Source: Nitrincola tapanii (GTDB lineage: Bacteria; Pseudomonadota; Gammaproteobacteria; Pseudomonadales; Balneatricaceae). Taken from it: DNA of 64,000 nt. This document shows, piece after piece, positions 17,253-28,972 of this stretch. How positions within the stretch are numbered: the stretch's first letter is position 1; each line of letters starts with the position of its first letter. The translations under genes were made by a program, and so were the position numbers. The DNA is taken from assembly GCF_008368715.1 (NCBI RefSeq), contig NZ_SMRS01000005.1, forward strand, positions 186,001-250,000, in the 5' to 3' direction. The notes under the pieces are model-generated. The model searched no databases. It was not told the DNA's origin and worked only from the letters and a program-made list of their open reading frames with translations.

Positions 17253-19232
17253 ATGATCCCTGAGTTAGGTACTTATTCCACGATTTTAGCCCTGTGCTTG
17301 TCTTTGGTCTTGTCTGTGGTGCCGATGATCGGTGCTCATACTGGCAATAAGCTTTGGGTGGATTATGCCCGCCCCCTGGCAAAAGGGGTGTTTGCTTTCT
17401 TGACTCTGGCAATGCTTTGCCTGGGGTATGCATTTTTGACTGATGACTTTTCGGTCGTCTATGTCGCTAACGGCTCCAATACCGCCTTACCTTGGTACTA
17501 CAAAATCAGTGCGATCTGGGGTGGGCATGAAGGCTCCTTGCTGTTGTGGGTCTGGATTCAGGCTTTCTGGACGCTTGCTGTGGCGATTAAAAGCCGCAAT
17601 CTGCCTCTAGATATTATTGGTCGTGTATTGGCGGTCATGGGTATGATCACGTCCGCATTCCTGCTGTTTATTCTGTTCACTTCGAGCCCATTTGATCGCT
17701 TCTTACCGAACTTCCCGATGGAAGGGGGGGATCTTAACCCCTTGTTGCAGGATTTTGGTTTGATTGTGCATCCACCCGCTTTGTATATGGGTTATGTGGG
17801 CTTGTCAGTGGCCTTCTCCTTTGCGATCGCGGCGTTGCTCAGTGGTCGTTTGGATGCCGCTTGGGCACGTTGGTCACGTCCTTGGACAAATGTGGCTTGG
17901 GCGTTTCTTACTTTAGGGATCGCCTTGGGGAGTTGGTGGGCCTATTACGAATTAGGCTGGGGCGGTTGGTGGTTCTGGGATCCAGTTGAAAACGCATCCT
18001 TGATGCCTTGGTTGGTGGCAACGGCTCTGATTCATAGCTTAGCGGTGACAGAAAAGCGCGGCGTGTTTAAAAGCTGGACGGTGTTACTGGCGATCTCGGC
18101 CTTCTCCTTGAGTCTTCTGGGTACCTTCCTGGTTCGTTCGGGGGTGTTGACCTCAGTACACGCCTTTGCCACGGATCCAGAGCGTGGGCTCTTTATTCTG
18201 GGTATGTTGATTTTTGTAATCGGTGGGTCTTTGCTGCTGTATGCGATCCGTGCAGGTTCGGTGAAAAGCGAATCAAGTTTTGCGCTTTCTTCGCGTGAAA
18301 CTCTTTTGTTGATCAATAATATCTTGTTAACAGTTTCCTGTGCGATGGTGCTGATCGGTACTCTGTATCCGTTGGTGATGGATTCGTTGAATCTAGGCAA
18401 GATCTCAGTTGGACCTCCGTACTTTAACGCGTTGTTTGTACCCCTGATGGCACTCATGTGCATCTTCCTGGGATTGGCTTCAGTGAGTCGTTGGAAGCAA
18501 ACCCCCTTGCGCCTCTTTGTGCAACAACTCTGGTTACCGGGCGTTTTAGCCTTAGTTGCTGCTTTTGTCAGCCACGGCTTGTACAACTCCGCTTTTGAAC
18601 CTTGGGTGCTCTTAGGTTTATTCCTGGCCTGGTGGATCGTTTTCTGCTGGTTGCGTGATTTCAGCAACCGTTTGCGTCAACGCGGTGTGATGAGTGGTTT
18701 GTTGCGTCAGAGTCGCAGCTACTACGGTATGTTGCTGGGGCATCTGGGTGTGGCCGTGTTGGTGGTTGGTGTGGCCATGGTGGTCTTGTTTGTTGAGCAT
18801 CATGATGCGCGTATGGGGCCTGGAGATGAAGTCCAGTTCCGTAACTACACCTTTATTTTTGATGGCGCACGTCATGTTGAAGGCCCCAATTATATCTCGG
18901 ATATGGGGCGTATTCGGGTTCTGAAAGAGGGTCAGCCCTATCGCATTATGTATCCTGAAAAGCGTGTCTATACGGCGCGGGGGATGGTCATGACGGAAGT
19001 TGCATTGGATCCAGGCTTATTCCGAGATCTTTATGTTGCGATGGGTGAAGAGTTGGATAACGGGGCTTGGGCGATCCGTATGCAGTATAAACCCTTTGTG
19101 CGCTGGCTCTGGTTAGGTGCTTTGTTTATGACCGCAGGTGGTTTGTTGGCTGCATCCGATCCGCGTTATCGCAAACAGGCGCAGCGTGATGCTCAGGCAG
19201 CTATGCCTGCTCAAGCGTCTCAAAGCTCATAA
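17253..19232 (+). CDS. ccmF: cytochrome c heme lyase subunit CcmF
   Basis: CcmF, with CcmH, attaches heme to apocytochrome c CXXCH motifs. The 659-residue polytopic protein has the WWD heme motif (WWAYYELGWGGWWFWDPVEN), the conserved IWGGHEGSLLLWVW, GLIVHPPALYMGYVG histidine region, GTFLVRSGVLTSVHAF, and a large periplasmic domain near the C-terminus (GDEVQFRNYTFIFDG...). The length is that of the family. Confidence 0.96.
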   Translation: MIPELGTYSTILALCLSLVLSVVPMIGAHTGNKLWVDYARPLAKGVFAFLTLAMLCLGYAFLTDDFSVVYVANGSNTALPWYYKISAIWGGHEGSLLLWVWIQAFWTLAVAIKSRNLPLDIIGRVLAVMGMITSAFLLFILFTSSPFDRFLPNFPMEGGDLNPLLQDFGLIVHPPALYMGYVGLSVAFSFAIAALLSGRLDAAWARWSRPWTNVAWAFLTLGIALGSWWAYYELGWGGWWFWDPVENASLMPWLVATALIHSLAVTEKRGVFKSWTVLLAISAFSLSLLGTFLVRSGVLTSVHAFATDPERGLFILGMLIFVIGGSLLLYAIRAGSVKSESSFALSSRETLLLINNILLTVSCAMVLIGTLYPLVMDSLNLGKISVGPPYFNALFVPLMALMCIFLGLASVSRWKQTPLRLFVQQLWLPGVLALVAAFVSHGLYNSAFEPWVLLGLFLAWWIVFCWLRDFSNRLRQRGVMSGLLRQSRSYYGMLLGHLGVAVLVVGVAMVVLFVEHHDARMGPGDEVQFRNYTFIFDGARHVEGPNYISDMGRIRVLKEGQPYRIMYPEKRVYTARGMVMTEVALDPGLFRDLYVAMGEELDNGAWAIRMQYKPFVRWLWLGALFMTAGGLLAASDPRYRKQAQRDAQAAMPAQASQSS

Positions 19233-19245
19233 CGAGGAGATGAAG

Positions 19246-19788
19246 ATGCGTAAATGGTTAGTCTTTACCCCTCTGGCGATTTTCCTGGGTATGGGGGTGT
19301 TTCTGCTACAGGGGTTGTTTAATGATCCACGTGTGCTGCCTTCAGCACTGATCAATAAGCCTTTTCCTGAGTTTAACTTGCCCTCACTCTATGAGCCGGA
19401 AACACGTTTAACTCAGGATGACCTCAAAGGCGAGGTCGCCCTCCTGAATGTTTGGGCGACCTGGTGCCCCACCTGTAAAGAAGAGCATGAGCAGCTCAAC
19501 AGAATTGGTTTGCAGGAAGGGGTCACTATCTATGGGCTGAATTATAAGGATGATCCTGAGCTGGCGCGTGAATGGCTGGCGCAATATCTCGACCCCTATG
19601 CCAAGGTGATCGTCGATGCTGATGGGCGCTTAGGCTTGGATCTGGGTGTCTATGGGGCACCGGAAACCTATATTCTCGATGCGCAAGGCGTGATTCGTTA
19701 CCGTCATGTCGGAGAGGTGAATGAGAAGGTCTGGCAGAACCTAAAAGGTTTGATGCAAGCCATCGCAGCAGAAGGGGATGAAGTATGA
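19246..19788 (+). CDS. ccmG: thiol:disulfide interchange protein CcmG/DsbE
   Basis: CcmG is the membrane-anchored periplasmic thioredoxin that reduces apocytochrome or CcmH thiols. The 180-residue product has an N-terminal anchor (~4-24) and the active site C74-P-T-C77 in WATWCPTCKEEH, followed by the family signature GLNYKDDPELAREWL and the cis-proline turn GAPETYILD. ATG 19246 is placed six bases after CGAGGAG; ATG 19240 is an alternative. Confidence 0.95.
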   Translation: MRKWLVFTPLAIFLGMGVFLLQGLFNDPRVLPSALINKPFPEFNLPSLYEPETRLTQDDLKGEVALLNVWATWCPTCKEEHEQLNRIGLQEGVTIYGLNYKDDPELAREWLAQYLDPYAKVIVDADGRLGLDLGVYGAPETYILDAQGVIRYRHVGEVNEKVWQNLKGLMQAIAAEGDEV

Positions 19789-20291
19789 AGTGGGGAAGTT
19801 TGCTACTCCTGTTGATGCTCGCTTGGCCCGCCTTAGCGATTGAAAGTTATGACTTCTCTACGGCCGATGGCGAGCGTCGTTACAATCAGATGGTACGTGA
19901 ACTACGTTGTCCGACCTGTCAAAATCAGGCAATCTCAGATTCCGATGCACCACTGGCTGCCGATTTACGCCGTGAAGTTCATCGCATGATTGAAGAAGGG
20001 TACTCGGACGATTACATCCTTGAGTTTATGGTCAATCGTTATGGTGACTTTGTGCACTATCGTCCACCTTTTACTTCGCAAACCTGGATTCTTTGGTTTG
20101 GCCCCTTGGTGCTTTTGGTGTTGGGTGCTTTGGCCGTGTTGCGGATCGCGCGTAACCGTCATATCACGCCTGTTGAAGTCAAAGCCCAACAGCAGGAGTT
20201 GCCCTCGGCACTTAGCCCTCAGGAGCAGGCGCGTTTACAAGCCCTGTTAAAAAGTGCTCCCCAGGAAACGCAGCAGGAAACTAAGTCATGA
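19785..20291 (+). CDS. ccmH: cytochrome c maturation protein CcmH (CcmL type)
   Basis: CcmH is the apocytochrome thiol-handling partner of CcmF. The 168-residue product has a cleavable signal (MKWGSLLLLLMLAWPALA), the C42-P-T-C45 site in LRCPTCQNQAISDS, the helical DLRREVHRMIEEGYSDDYI block and one C-terminal membrane helix. It corresponds to the N-terminal half of E. coli CcmH; the TPR half is the separate ccmI that follows with a four-base overlap. Confidence 0.95.
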   Translation: MKWGSLLLLLMLAWPALAIESYDFSTADGERRYNQMVRELRCPTCQNQAISDSDAPLAADLRREVHRMIEEGYSDDYILEFMVNRYGDFVHYRPPFTSQTWILWFGPLVLLVLGALAVLRIARNRHITPVEVKAQQQELPSALSPQEQARLQALLKSAPQETQQETKS

Positions 20292-21559
20292 TCTCTCTTT
20301 GGTTGGGTATAGCCCTCCTTACCCTGATTGCTTTGGCGATCATTTTTTGGCCTTTGGTAAAAAATCGTCGTCATCAGAACGATGAACCGGAAGTGGATCG
20401 TCTTCAGCAAAATATTCAGATTTTTCGGGAGCGTTTATCTGAGCTGGAAAGAGAAAGAGATATCGGTACCCTGACCGATGAGCACTTCATCGAGCTCAAA
20501 ACCGAATTGGAGCGTAGCCTCCTGATCGATGCTGAAAATCAGGGATACTTCTCGCCGCGCTTAGTGTTAGGGCGCGCGCAGCTGATCAGCATCATCTTGA
20601 TTGCGCTGATCCTGCCGACTGCTTCGTTTGGTCTGTATTCTTATTTAGGCCGTGCAGATGACTTAGCGCGTTCGCAGTGGATGCAAAGCTGGGACAATCC
20701 TTTTGCACAAGAGGAGCTTAATCTCTCCGAAGCCTTGGCTCGCCTCGAGTCAGAGTTGGAGCAACGCCCTGAGAATCCGGAAGGTTGGTATCTGTTGGCG
20801 ACAACACGTATGAACCTAAATGCATTTGATGCCGCAGTTGAAGCCTTTCAGCAGGTATTAAAATATTTACCGGAGAATACACCCGAGTATCCAGCCGTAA
20901 TGGGGCAGTTGGCACAAGCTATGTTCTTTGCCAGTGCTGGGGAGATGACCGCAGCGATTGAGCAGCAATTGCAAGCGACACTGCGCCTAGATGCGAATGA
21001 AGTGACCTCCTTAGGGATTGCAGGTATTGCTGCGTTCGAGCAAGAGGACTATGTCGGCGCCATTACCTACTGGGAACGTGCGCTGACGCGTGCCGAAGGT
21101 CAGGCCGCCGAATCCTTAAAAAATGGTATTGAGCGTGCACGTGCTGCGCTGACAGGGGTGGCTGTTGATGAGCAAGCAGTTACTGACTTAGTCGAGGCTG
21201 AATCTGAAGCGATGGCCGCGCTGAGTCTGTATTTGGATTTGGATGAGTCGATCTTGACTGAAATCACTGCTGATCAGAGCGTGTTTGTATTTGCGCGTCC
21301 GGTTGGAGAGCGTATGCCGATTACGGCAATGCGCTTAAGAGTTGCGGATTTACCGACAGAGATACGCTTTGATGATCGCAACAGCATGTTACCCGATGTA
21401 CGTCTTTCTGACTTTTCTGAAGTGGATGTCGTGGCCCGTATCAGTGCTAGTGGACAACCAGAAGAAGGGCCGGGTGACTTCAAAGGAACCCTGAGCAGTG
21501 TTAAAGTCAGCACTGATACAGCAGTGATGCGTTTGCTGATCAGTGAGCGGGTTGAATAA
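20288..21559 (+). CDS. ccmI: c-type cytochrome biogenesis protein CcmI (TPR)
   Basis: CcmI binds apocytochrome c C-termini and presents them to CcmFH. The 423-residue product has two N-terminal membrane segments (~4-23 and ~95-115) around a coiled-coil loop (IFRERLSELERERDIGTLTDEHF), then TPR repeats (EGWYLLATTRMNLNAFDAAVEAFQQVL and following) and a C-terminal beta-rich domain (FVFARPVGERMPITAMRLRVADLP). It closes the ccm operon; no strong hairpin follows before zipA. Confidence 0.92.
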   Translation: MISLWLGIALLTLIALAIIFWPLVKNRRHQNDEPEVDRLQQNIQIFRERLSELERERDIGTLTDEHFIELKTELERSLLIDAENQGYFSPRLVLGRAQLISIILIALILPTASFGLYSYLGRADDLARSQWMQSWDNPFAQEELNLSEALARLESELEQRPENPEGWYLLATTRMNLNAFDAAVEAFQQVLKYLPENTPEYPAVMGQLAQAMFFASAGEMTAAIEQQLQATLRLDANEVTSLGIAGIAAFEQEDYVGAITYWERALTRAEGQAAESLKNGIERARAALTGVAVDEQAVTDLVEAESEAMAALSLYLDLDESILTEITADQSVFVFARPVGERMPITAMRLRVADLPTEIRFDDRNSMLPDVRLSDFSEVDVVARISASGQPEEGPGDFKGTLSSVKVSTDTAVMRLLISERVE

Positions 21560-21632
21560 TTCAAGCACCGGGTGTGTTTCAGGTTCAAACCGTTAAATCA
21601 ACAGGATAACCAGCTGGGGAAACATCAGTATC

Positions 21633-23321
21633 ATGGAGTTCAGTCTACGGGAGTGGCTAATTGTCGGTGGCGTGATTCTGATCGCCCTGATCCTCTTTGA
21701 TGGCTGGAGACGCATACGCGCCAATCGTAATAAGTTACGCTTGGATATTGATAAAACCCTATCGGAGCTGAGCGAGGATGAGACTCGTCCTATCGTGAAT
21801 CCCGAGCTGCCTAATGGCGGCGCACGCGTGCGTCGCAGTGTGGAAACCGCAGCGGTTTCTTTACAGGGCTCTTTGCAAGGGTTAGTTCCGAAAGAACCCA
21901 AGATTACGCGTGTAGAGCCTGAGTTTAACTATGCGCCTGAGGCCGTCGAAGAAGCAGCTGCGAGTTCTGCAACACCCGTCGCGCTGGATGCAGGATTCGA
22001 GTCAACTCAAAGCGAACAGGCCGAGCACGCTCCTCTCCCGTCCGCAAGTGCTCCCATCACCGAGCGCGCAGATCTTGCGACAGAAACTGAAGATATCCAC
22101 AGGCTGCAAGCGGAGATGGAAGCTGAGTTAGAGGCTCCATCGATTGCACAAGTAGAGTCTCGTTTTGCGCCTGAGCCCGCTGTTGCTGCGCAAGATGAGC
22201 CATCCGATCCCGTCAAGCTGGAAGCGGTCGCTGATCTGAATTTGGAGATCGATGAGCGTCTTTCGGATCCGTTTGTGCCTGAGTCCGAACCTGTCACTGT
22301 GTCCTTGCCTGTGGCGGACGCTGCGCAGGTGGAAGACGATGAGGAAGAAGAGCTGCCTGAGCTTGATCCGCTATTTGATGAGATTCCAGAAACCTTGCCG
22401 ACGCCAAAATCAAATAAGAGTAAAGTACGTGCCTCCACTGAAGACACTCACCCGGATATGTTTGAGGGGATCAATCTCCCTCTGGATCTCGACAAGCCGG
22501 TGGCTGAAATGGTCAACTCGGGTGCACGGCGTGCGCGTCGTAAAACACATGAAAATCCATCCTTTAGCTTACCTCTAGAGACAGAGCTGCCGGAAATTGC
22601 CAGCGCAGAGGCCCTAGAAGCTGAGCTGAGCTTTGCCCAGCCGGAAATAACGCCACAGGCTCTAGCTAAGCAAGAGCCGAAGATAGACACCTTGCAGCAA
22701 GCTTCTTTGATTGATCTTGAATTGCCAGGAGATGAAACCGCGTTAGATCCAATCGGAAGCCGTACAGCTTCGCAACCGCCTGGATTTGAGTTGACACAAG
22801 AAGACTTGGCTGGGCCGGCACCGGAAGCCGCGCCGCCAGTTGCCCGCACGCAAAGCAAAAAAGCTATAGATGAATTACCCGATCCGGAAGAAGTTTTGGT
22901 CATCACGGTGGTCGGGCGCAATCGTCAACTCTTAGATGGACCACGTTTACAGCGTGTGGTCGAAGCCTGTGGGATGGAGTTTGGCGACATGTCGATTTTC
23001 CATCGCTTTGAAGATAAGCACCCAGCGGCAGCTGTGCAGTTTAGTATGGCGAATGCCGTGTCACCGGGTACTTTTGATTTGACTGCGATGGAGACTCTGG
23101 AAACACCTGCCGTCTCTTTCTTTATGTCGATGCGTGAGCCTAAAGATGCGATGAATGCGTATGAGTGTATGCTGGCTACCGCAGAAACTCTGGCACGCCA
23201 TCTCGATGGTGATCTTCTCGATGAAGATCGTTCTGTGATGCGTGAGCAGACTAAAGAACATTACCGTCAGCGTATCCGTGATTTTGAGATGGCTAATCGC
23301 CGCGCTCAGCGCCAGCGTTAA
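21633..23321 (+). CDS. zipA: cell division protein ZipA with very long linker
   Basis: ZipA tethers FtsZ to the inner membrane at the division septum. Residues 1-30 (MEFSLREWLIVGGVILIALI) are the characteristic N-terminal anchor, followed by a short basic stretch. The C-terminal FtsZ-binding domain runs from about residue 425 (EEVLVITVVGRNRQLLDGPR ... FSMANAVSPGTFDL ... VSFFMSMREPKDAMNAYECML). Between them lies an unusually long (~390-residue) acidic Pro/Glu/Ala linker; the whole protein is 562 residues against 328 in E. coli. Adjacency to ligA is the usual gammaproteobacterial order, but smc, its common left neighbour, is replaced by the ccm operon. Confidence 0.92.
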   Translation: MEFSLREWLIVGGVILIALILFDGWRRIRANRNKLRLDIDKTLSELSEDETRPIVNPELPNGGARVRRSVETAAVSLQGSLQGLVPKEPKITRVEPEFNYAPEAVEEAAASSATPVALDAGFESTQSEQAEHAPLPSASAPITERADLATETEDIHRLQAEMEAELEAPSIAQVESRFAPEPAVAAQDEPSDPVKLEAVADLNLEIDERLSDPFVPESEPVTVSLPVADAAQVEDDEEEELPELDPLFDEIPETLPTPKSNKSKVRASTEDTHPDMFEGINLPLDLDKPVAEMVNSGARRARRKTHENPSFSLPLETELPEIASAEALEAELSFAQPEITPQALAKQEPKIDTLQQASLIDLELPGDETALDPIGSRTASQPPGFELTQEDLAGPAPEAAPPVARTQSKKAIDELPDPEEVLVITVVGRNRQLLDGPRLQRVVEACGMEFGDMSIFHRFEDKHPAAAVQFSMANAVSPGTFDLTAMETLETPAVSFFMSMREPKDAMNAYECMLATAETLARHLDGDLLDEDRSVMREQTKEHYRQRIRDFEMANRRAQRQR

Positions 23322-23339
23322 TTCGCATCTATCAGCTAG

Positions 23340-25703
<2,364 letters not shown>

Positions 25704-25722
25704 AGGCCTCTAATGTTGAGAA

Positions 25723-26364
25723 TCAGGCCCAGCTTTCGACTTGAGCATCGTTGATCAGTAATCGCACCAGATCCGTGCGTGAGATGATTCCGAGTAGTTC
25801 ATTGCGCTCGCCGATCACCGGAATGGCACCAATCGGATACTGCACGAAGATGCGTGCAATCTGTGAAATCTCGGTATCATTAGTGGCTACCAAGATCTGC
25901 TTCTGATACACCACGGCTACCGTGACGGTGGAATCCGTTCCATGCAGTAGCACGTCTTGGCGCGAGAGTAAGCCTAGGGGTTCTTCCTCTTCATTAATCA
26001 CAACCAGATGTGCGATGGCGTGCTCTTCAAGTAAGGCCCAAGCCTGGCGGAGTGTGTTAGCAATCCCCGTGGTATGTACCGGAAACGTCATAATTTGCGA
26101 GGCTTTGAGTGTTGGCCGAGGCTTAGGTTTTCCCGCTTTACTGGCTTCTTCATAAGCAATTTGTGCACTGCCGCTGGGGGCACGTTTCGGTACATCTGTC
26201 TCTAAACGAATTAGGCCAGAGGTGGAGCCTTGCAATTGATCCTCAAAGCCAGGGGTCGCATTGGCATTTTTGGATTCCGTCAGGCCTTCGACCCCGCGCG
26301 GTTTGAAAATAGAGCGCAAGGGGGTCTGAATGCGGTTACCCTGATCTATGATAATCAACGACAT
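25723..26364 (-). CDS. CBS-domain-pair protein
   Basis: A 213-residue soluble protein. Residues ~1-85 have no recognisable fold and look flexible; ~88-210 form two CBS domains (ASQIMTFPVHTTGIANTLRQ ... LGLLSRQDVL and ILVATNDTEISQIARIFVQY ... ELLGIISRTDLV). CBS pairs bind adenine nucleotides and act as sensors. No effector domain is attached, so the function is unknown. AGAGGAG precedes ATG 26364. It lies downstream of mnmC on the same strand and converges with ligA. Confidence 0.85.
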   Translation of the reverse strand: MSLIIIDQGNRIQTPLRSIFKPRGVEGLTESKNANATPGFEDQLQGSTSGLIRLETDVPKRAPSGSAQIAYEEASKAGKPKPRPTLKASQIMTFPVHTTGIANTLRQAWALLEEHAIAHLVVINEEEEPLGLLSRQDVLLHGTDSTVTVAVVYQKQILVATNDTEISQIARIFVQYPIGAIPVIGERNELLGIISRTDLVRLLINDAQVESWA

Positions 26365-26416
26365 ATTAAACTCCTCTGCCTACCTATGAAGTATATCGGC
26401 CTTTAGCTGAAAAGCA

Positions 26417-28339
26417 TTAAATTCGCCGCCGAATCAAATCGCGCAAAATAAACCGATTGGGGTCCAGACGTTGTGCCAGGTGTCGTGGCAGGGGCCAAGC
26501 GAGATCTAACATTTGTGCGGCCAGTAACTCAGCACTTAACAAGCAAGTGGCTAATCCCTTTGAACCATGCCCAAGGCTAACATACAGACCTGGTAGTAAA
26601 GGTGCCGGGCCGGAAATGGGCCAGTTTGCATCGGTACGTAGACGTGCGTATTGCGTCAAGTAAGCTGAATAATCACCCACTTGACCGACCAGCGGCAAGT
26701 AATCGGGTGTGGAGCTGCGAAAACTGACGCGCCCAGAAAAGGTTTTTGGATCCAATCCCGCGAACTCGGGCAAGACCTGCGTCAGTTGTTGCAGGTTGCT
26801 GAGATGATCCGCGTCCCGCAAATTCGGCTCTGCTTGGTGCAGGTCAAAACTGGCTCCAAAGCAGTAGTGGCCCTGCCAAGCGGGAGAAATATAACCCTCT
26901 CCACAGATCACCTGGTTGAGTTCGGGTAATCCTTGGGCGGCTACTTCACTGGTTTGGCCACGAATGGCTTTTAACGGCAGGTGCGCAAGCACAGAGAAGT
27001 GTTTCGCTTCTGTGGCATTGCACAAGACAAGGTGCGTGGTGCTCCAGCGGTGTTCGGGGGTGTGTAACTGCCAAACCTGTTCACTGGCCAGCCAGTTGAC
27101 ATCTGTAACAGGGCTGTTGAGATGTAAATGAATTCTGGGATGCTGCAATAAAAAGTGACAAAACGCTGGAGGAGACACCCAGCCGGCCTCTGGAAAAAAT
27201 AGACCGGGAGAGAGGATGTTGCGTCCAGTCAGAGTTTGGATCTGCTCGGCAGACAAAAAATGAACTAGGCGTGGGTCATAGACTGGCGTTAACTGCGTTT
27301 GTCGTTCAACTTCTTGAGCGGAGTTGGCCAGTTGTAATAAACCACTGAGGTGAGAAAAGGCTTGGGCTTCAGGCCCTAACGCACGTAGATAGTGGCGCAT
27401 CCAGCCTAAACCTGTCATTTGTATTTGACTGGCCGGTGTCGGGCGAAGAGGTGGTTTGACAAACAGAGCACCCTGTCGGTTGCCCGATGCGCCCTTAGCA
27501 ATCTGTGCTGCGGCTTCTAGAAGATGTACCTCTATGCCGCGTTCTGCGAGTAGGCGTGCTAGGGTGGCTCCGGCTAAACCGGCACCGACAATCACCACCT
27601 CACGCGGTGGTGTTGCGACGGCTGATGAATGGGTTTCGGGCCAGTAGGCGCACAACATTTCGCGCTTGCGCCCAAATCCCTTACGCTTTTCGACCACAAA
27701 TCCCGCTTCTGTAAGATGCTGACGGATGGGCTTAGCGACAGTAAAGGTCGCGAGCGTGCAGTTTGGACGACTTAAACGAGCGAGATGTTGAAAAACACTG
27801 GCTTGCCACATCTGTGGATTCTTAGCGGGGGCAAAGCCATCTAAAAACCAGGCATCTACCCCCCCTTCGAGTTCGGGCAAGGTGTCGACTAAATCACCCA
27901 AGATCAAAGTGATCAGTACGCGGCCTTGGTCTAAAAAGAGTCGATGATAACCTTCTTGTAACGGCGGGTACTGGGCTAAAAAATCTTCCAATATGTCCGT
28001 AGCAGAAGCGACTTGACTTAATGCTCGGCGCATATCTTCTAGGCTCAGAGGATGTTTTTCAAACGAGATAAAATGCAGACGTGCCTCAACCGGCGCAATC
28101 TCGTGCCACGCCTTTCGTGCGACAAAAAAGTTGAGGCCGGTGCCAAAGCCGGTTTCGGCAATCACAAATTCCTGTGTTGGTGCTAAGTGCGCAAAACGCT
28201 CTCTGAGATGATTGCCCTGAATAAAGACATGCTCACTCTCTGCTTCACCCTGATTAAAATTAAAATAGATGTCATCAAACTCGACTGAGCGGGGTTGTTG
28301 ATCTTGCCAGGTGAGTTGGGCAGGCGTGAGGCGGCTCAT
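26417..28339 (-). CDS. mnmC: bifunctional tRNA 5-methylaminomethyl-2-thiouridine biosynthesis protein MnmC
   Basis: MnmC completes mnm5s2U34 in tRNAs: its FAD domain removes the carboxymethyl group and its methyltransferase adds the methyl. The 640-residue protein starts with the Rossmann-like methyltransferase (FVIAETGFGTGLNFFVARKAW; WFLDGFAPAKNPQMW) and continues at about residue 245 with the FAD dinucleotide motif VVIVGAGLAGATLARLLAERG, then the DAO-type oxidase fold ending in SLGHGSKGLATCLLSAELLA. Both halves look intact. Confidence 0.95.
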   Translation of the reverse strand: MSRLTPAQLTWQDQQPRSVEFDDIYFNFNQGEAESEHVFIQGNHLRERFAHLAPTQEFVIAETGFGTGLNFFVARKAWHEIAPVEARLHFISFEKHPLSLEDMRRALSQVASATDILEDFLAQYPPLQEGYHRLFLDQGRVLITLILGDLVDTLPELEGGVDAWFLDGFAPAKNPQMWQASVFQHLARLSRPNCTLATFTVAKPIRQHLTEAGFVVEKRKGFGRKREMLCAYWPETHSSAVATPPREVVIVGAGLAGATLARLLAERGIEVHLLEAAAQIAKGASGNRQGALFVKPPLRPTPASQIQMTGLGWMRHYLRALGPEAQAFSHLSGLLQLANSAQEVERQTQLTPVYDPRLVHFLSAEQIQTLTGRNILSPGLFFPEAGWVSPPAFCHFLLQHPRIHLHLNSPVTDVNWLASEQVWQLHTPEHRWSTTHLVLCNATEAKHFSVLAHLPLKAIRGQTSEVAAQGLPELNQVICGEGYISPAWQGHYCFGASFDLHQAEPNLRDADHLSNLQQLTQVLPEFAGLDPKTFSGRVSFRSSTPDYLPLVGQVGDYSAYLTQYARLRTDANWPISGPAPLLPGLYVSLGHGSKGLATCLLSAELLAAQMLDLAWPLPRHLAQRLDPNRFILRDLIRRRI

Positions 28340-28357
28340 GAGGCAGATTGATCCTTG

Positions 28358-28909
28358 TTAAGCTAAAGATTGCAAATATCGATCCCAATCAAACGCAGGT
28401 CCTGGATCGGTTTTACGTCCCGGCGCGATATCACTGTGACCTGTGATACGTTGTGGATTCAATTCTGGATAGCTGTCCATTAACGCTTGGGTGATTATCT
28501 GGAGCTGTTGGTATTGTCTGGATGTATAGGCTTGATCATCACAACCTTCGAGTTCGATACCAATGGAGAAATCATTACACTGCTCGCGTCCTTGAAAGCT
28601 GGATTGTCCCGCATGCCAAGCCCTTTGATCAAAGGGTACAAACTGCACGACGGAACCTTCACGACGGATGAGAAGATGTGCAGACACGTGCAACCCCGCG
28701 ATCTCCTGAAAATAAGGGTGGGCTTGCGGATCCAGGCGATTGAGAAATAAATCCTCAATATAGGGTCCTCCAAACTCACCGGGCGGTAGGCTAATGTTGT
28801 GGATCACTAACAGAGAGATCTCACCCTGAGGCCGCGCATTAAAATTGGGGGAAGGGCGGAAGTCTGCTTCAAGCAGACGATGGTCACGGATCTTGGGATT
28901 CGCTGGCAC
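28358..28909 (-). CDS. ampD: 1,6-anhydro-N-acetylmuramyl-L-alanine amidase AmpD
   Basis: AmpD is the cytoplasmic zinc amidase that recycles anhydromuropeptides and thereby keeps AmpC beta-lactamase induction low. The 183-residue protein shows the N-terminal zinc histidine in LLVIHNISLPPGEFGG, the AWHAGQSSFQGREQCNDFSIGIELEG core, and the C-terminal ligands in ITGHSDIAPGRKTDPGPAFDW. The start appears to be GTG 28909, with no strong ribosome site. It is likely co-transcribed with mnmC and divergent from nadC, a common ampD-nadC arrangement. Confidence 0.95.
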   Translation of the reverse strand: MPANPKIRDHRLLEADFRPSPNFNARPQGEISLLVIHNISLPPGEFGGPYIEDLFLNRLDPQAHPYFQEIAGLHVSAHLLIRREGSVVQFVPFDQRAWHAGQSSFQGREQCNDFSIGIELEGCDDQAYTSRQYQQLQIITQALMDSYPELNPQRITGHSDIAPGRKTDPGPAFDWDRYLQSLA

Positions 28910-28972
28910 AGTCGGTTACCGCTGGTTAAAATGCTGAACTATCTTTTAACATCATACCTGAAGCCCTAATTC

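Noticed and set aside
22007-22921. Ser-rich minus-strand frames over zipA
   Set aside because: Low-complexity shadows of the acidic ZipA linker.
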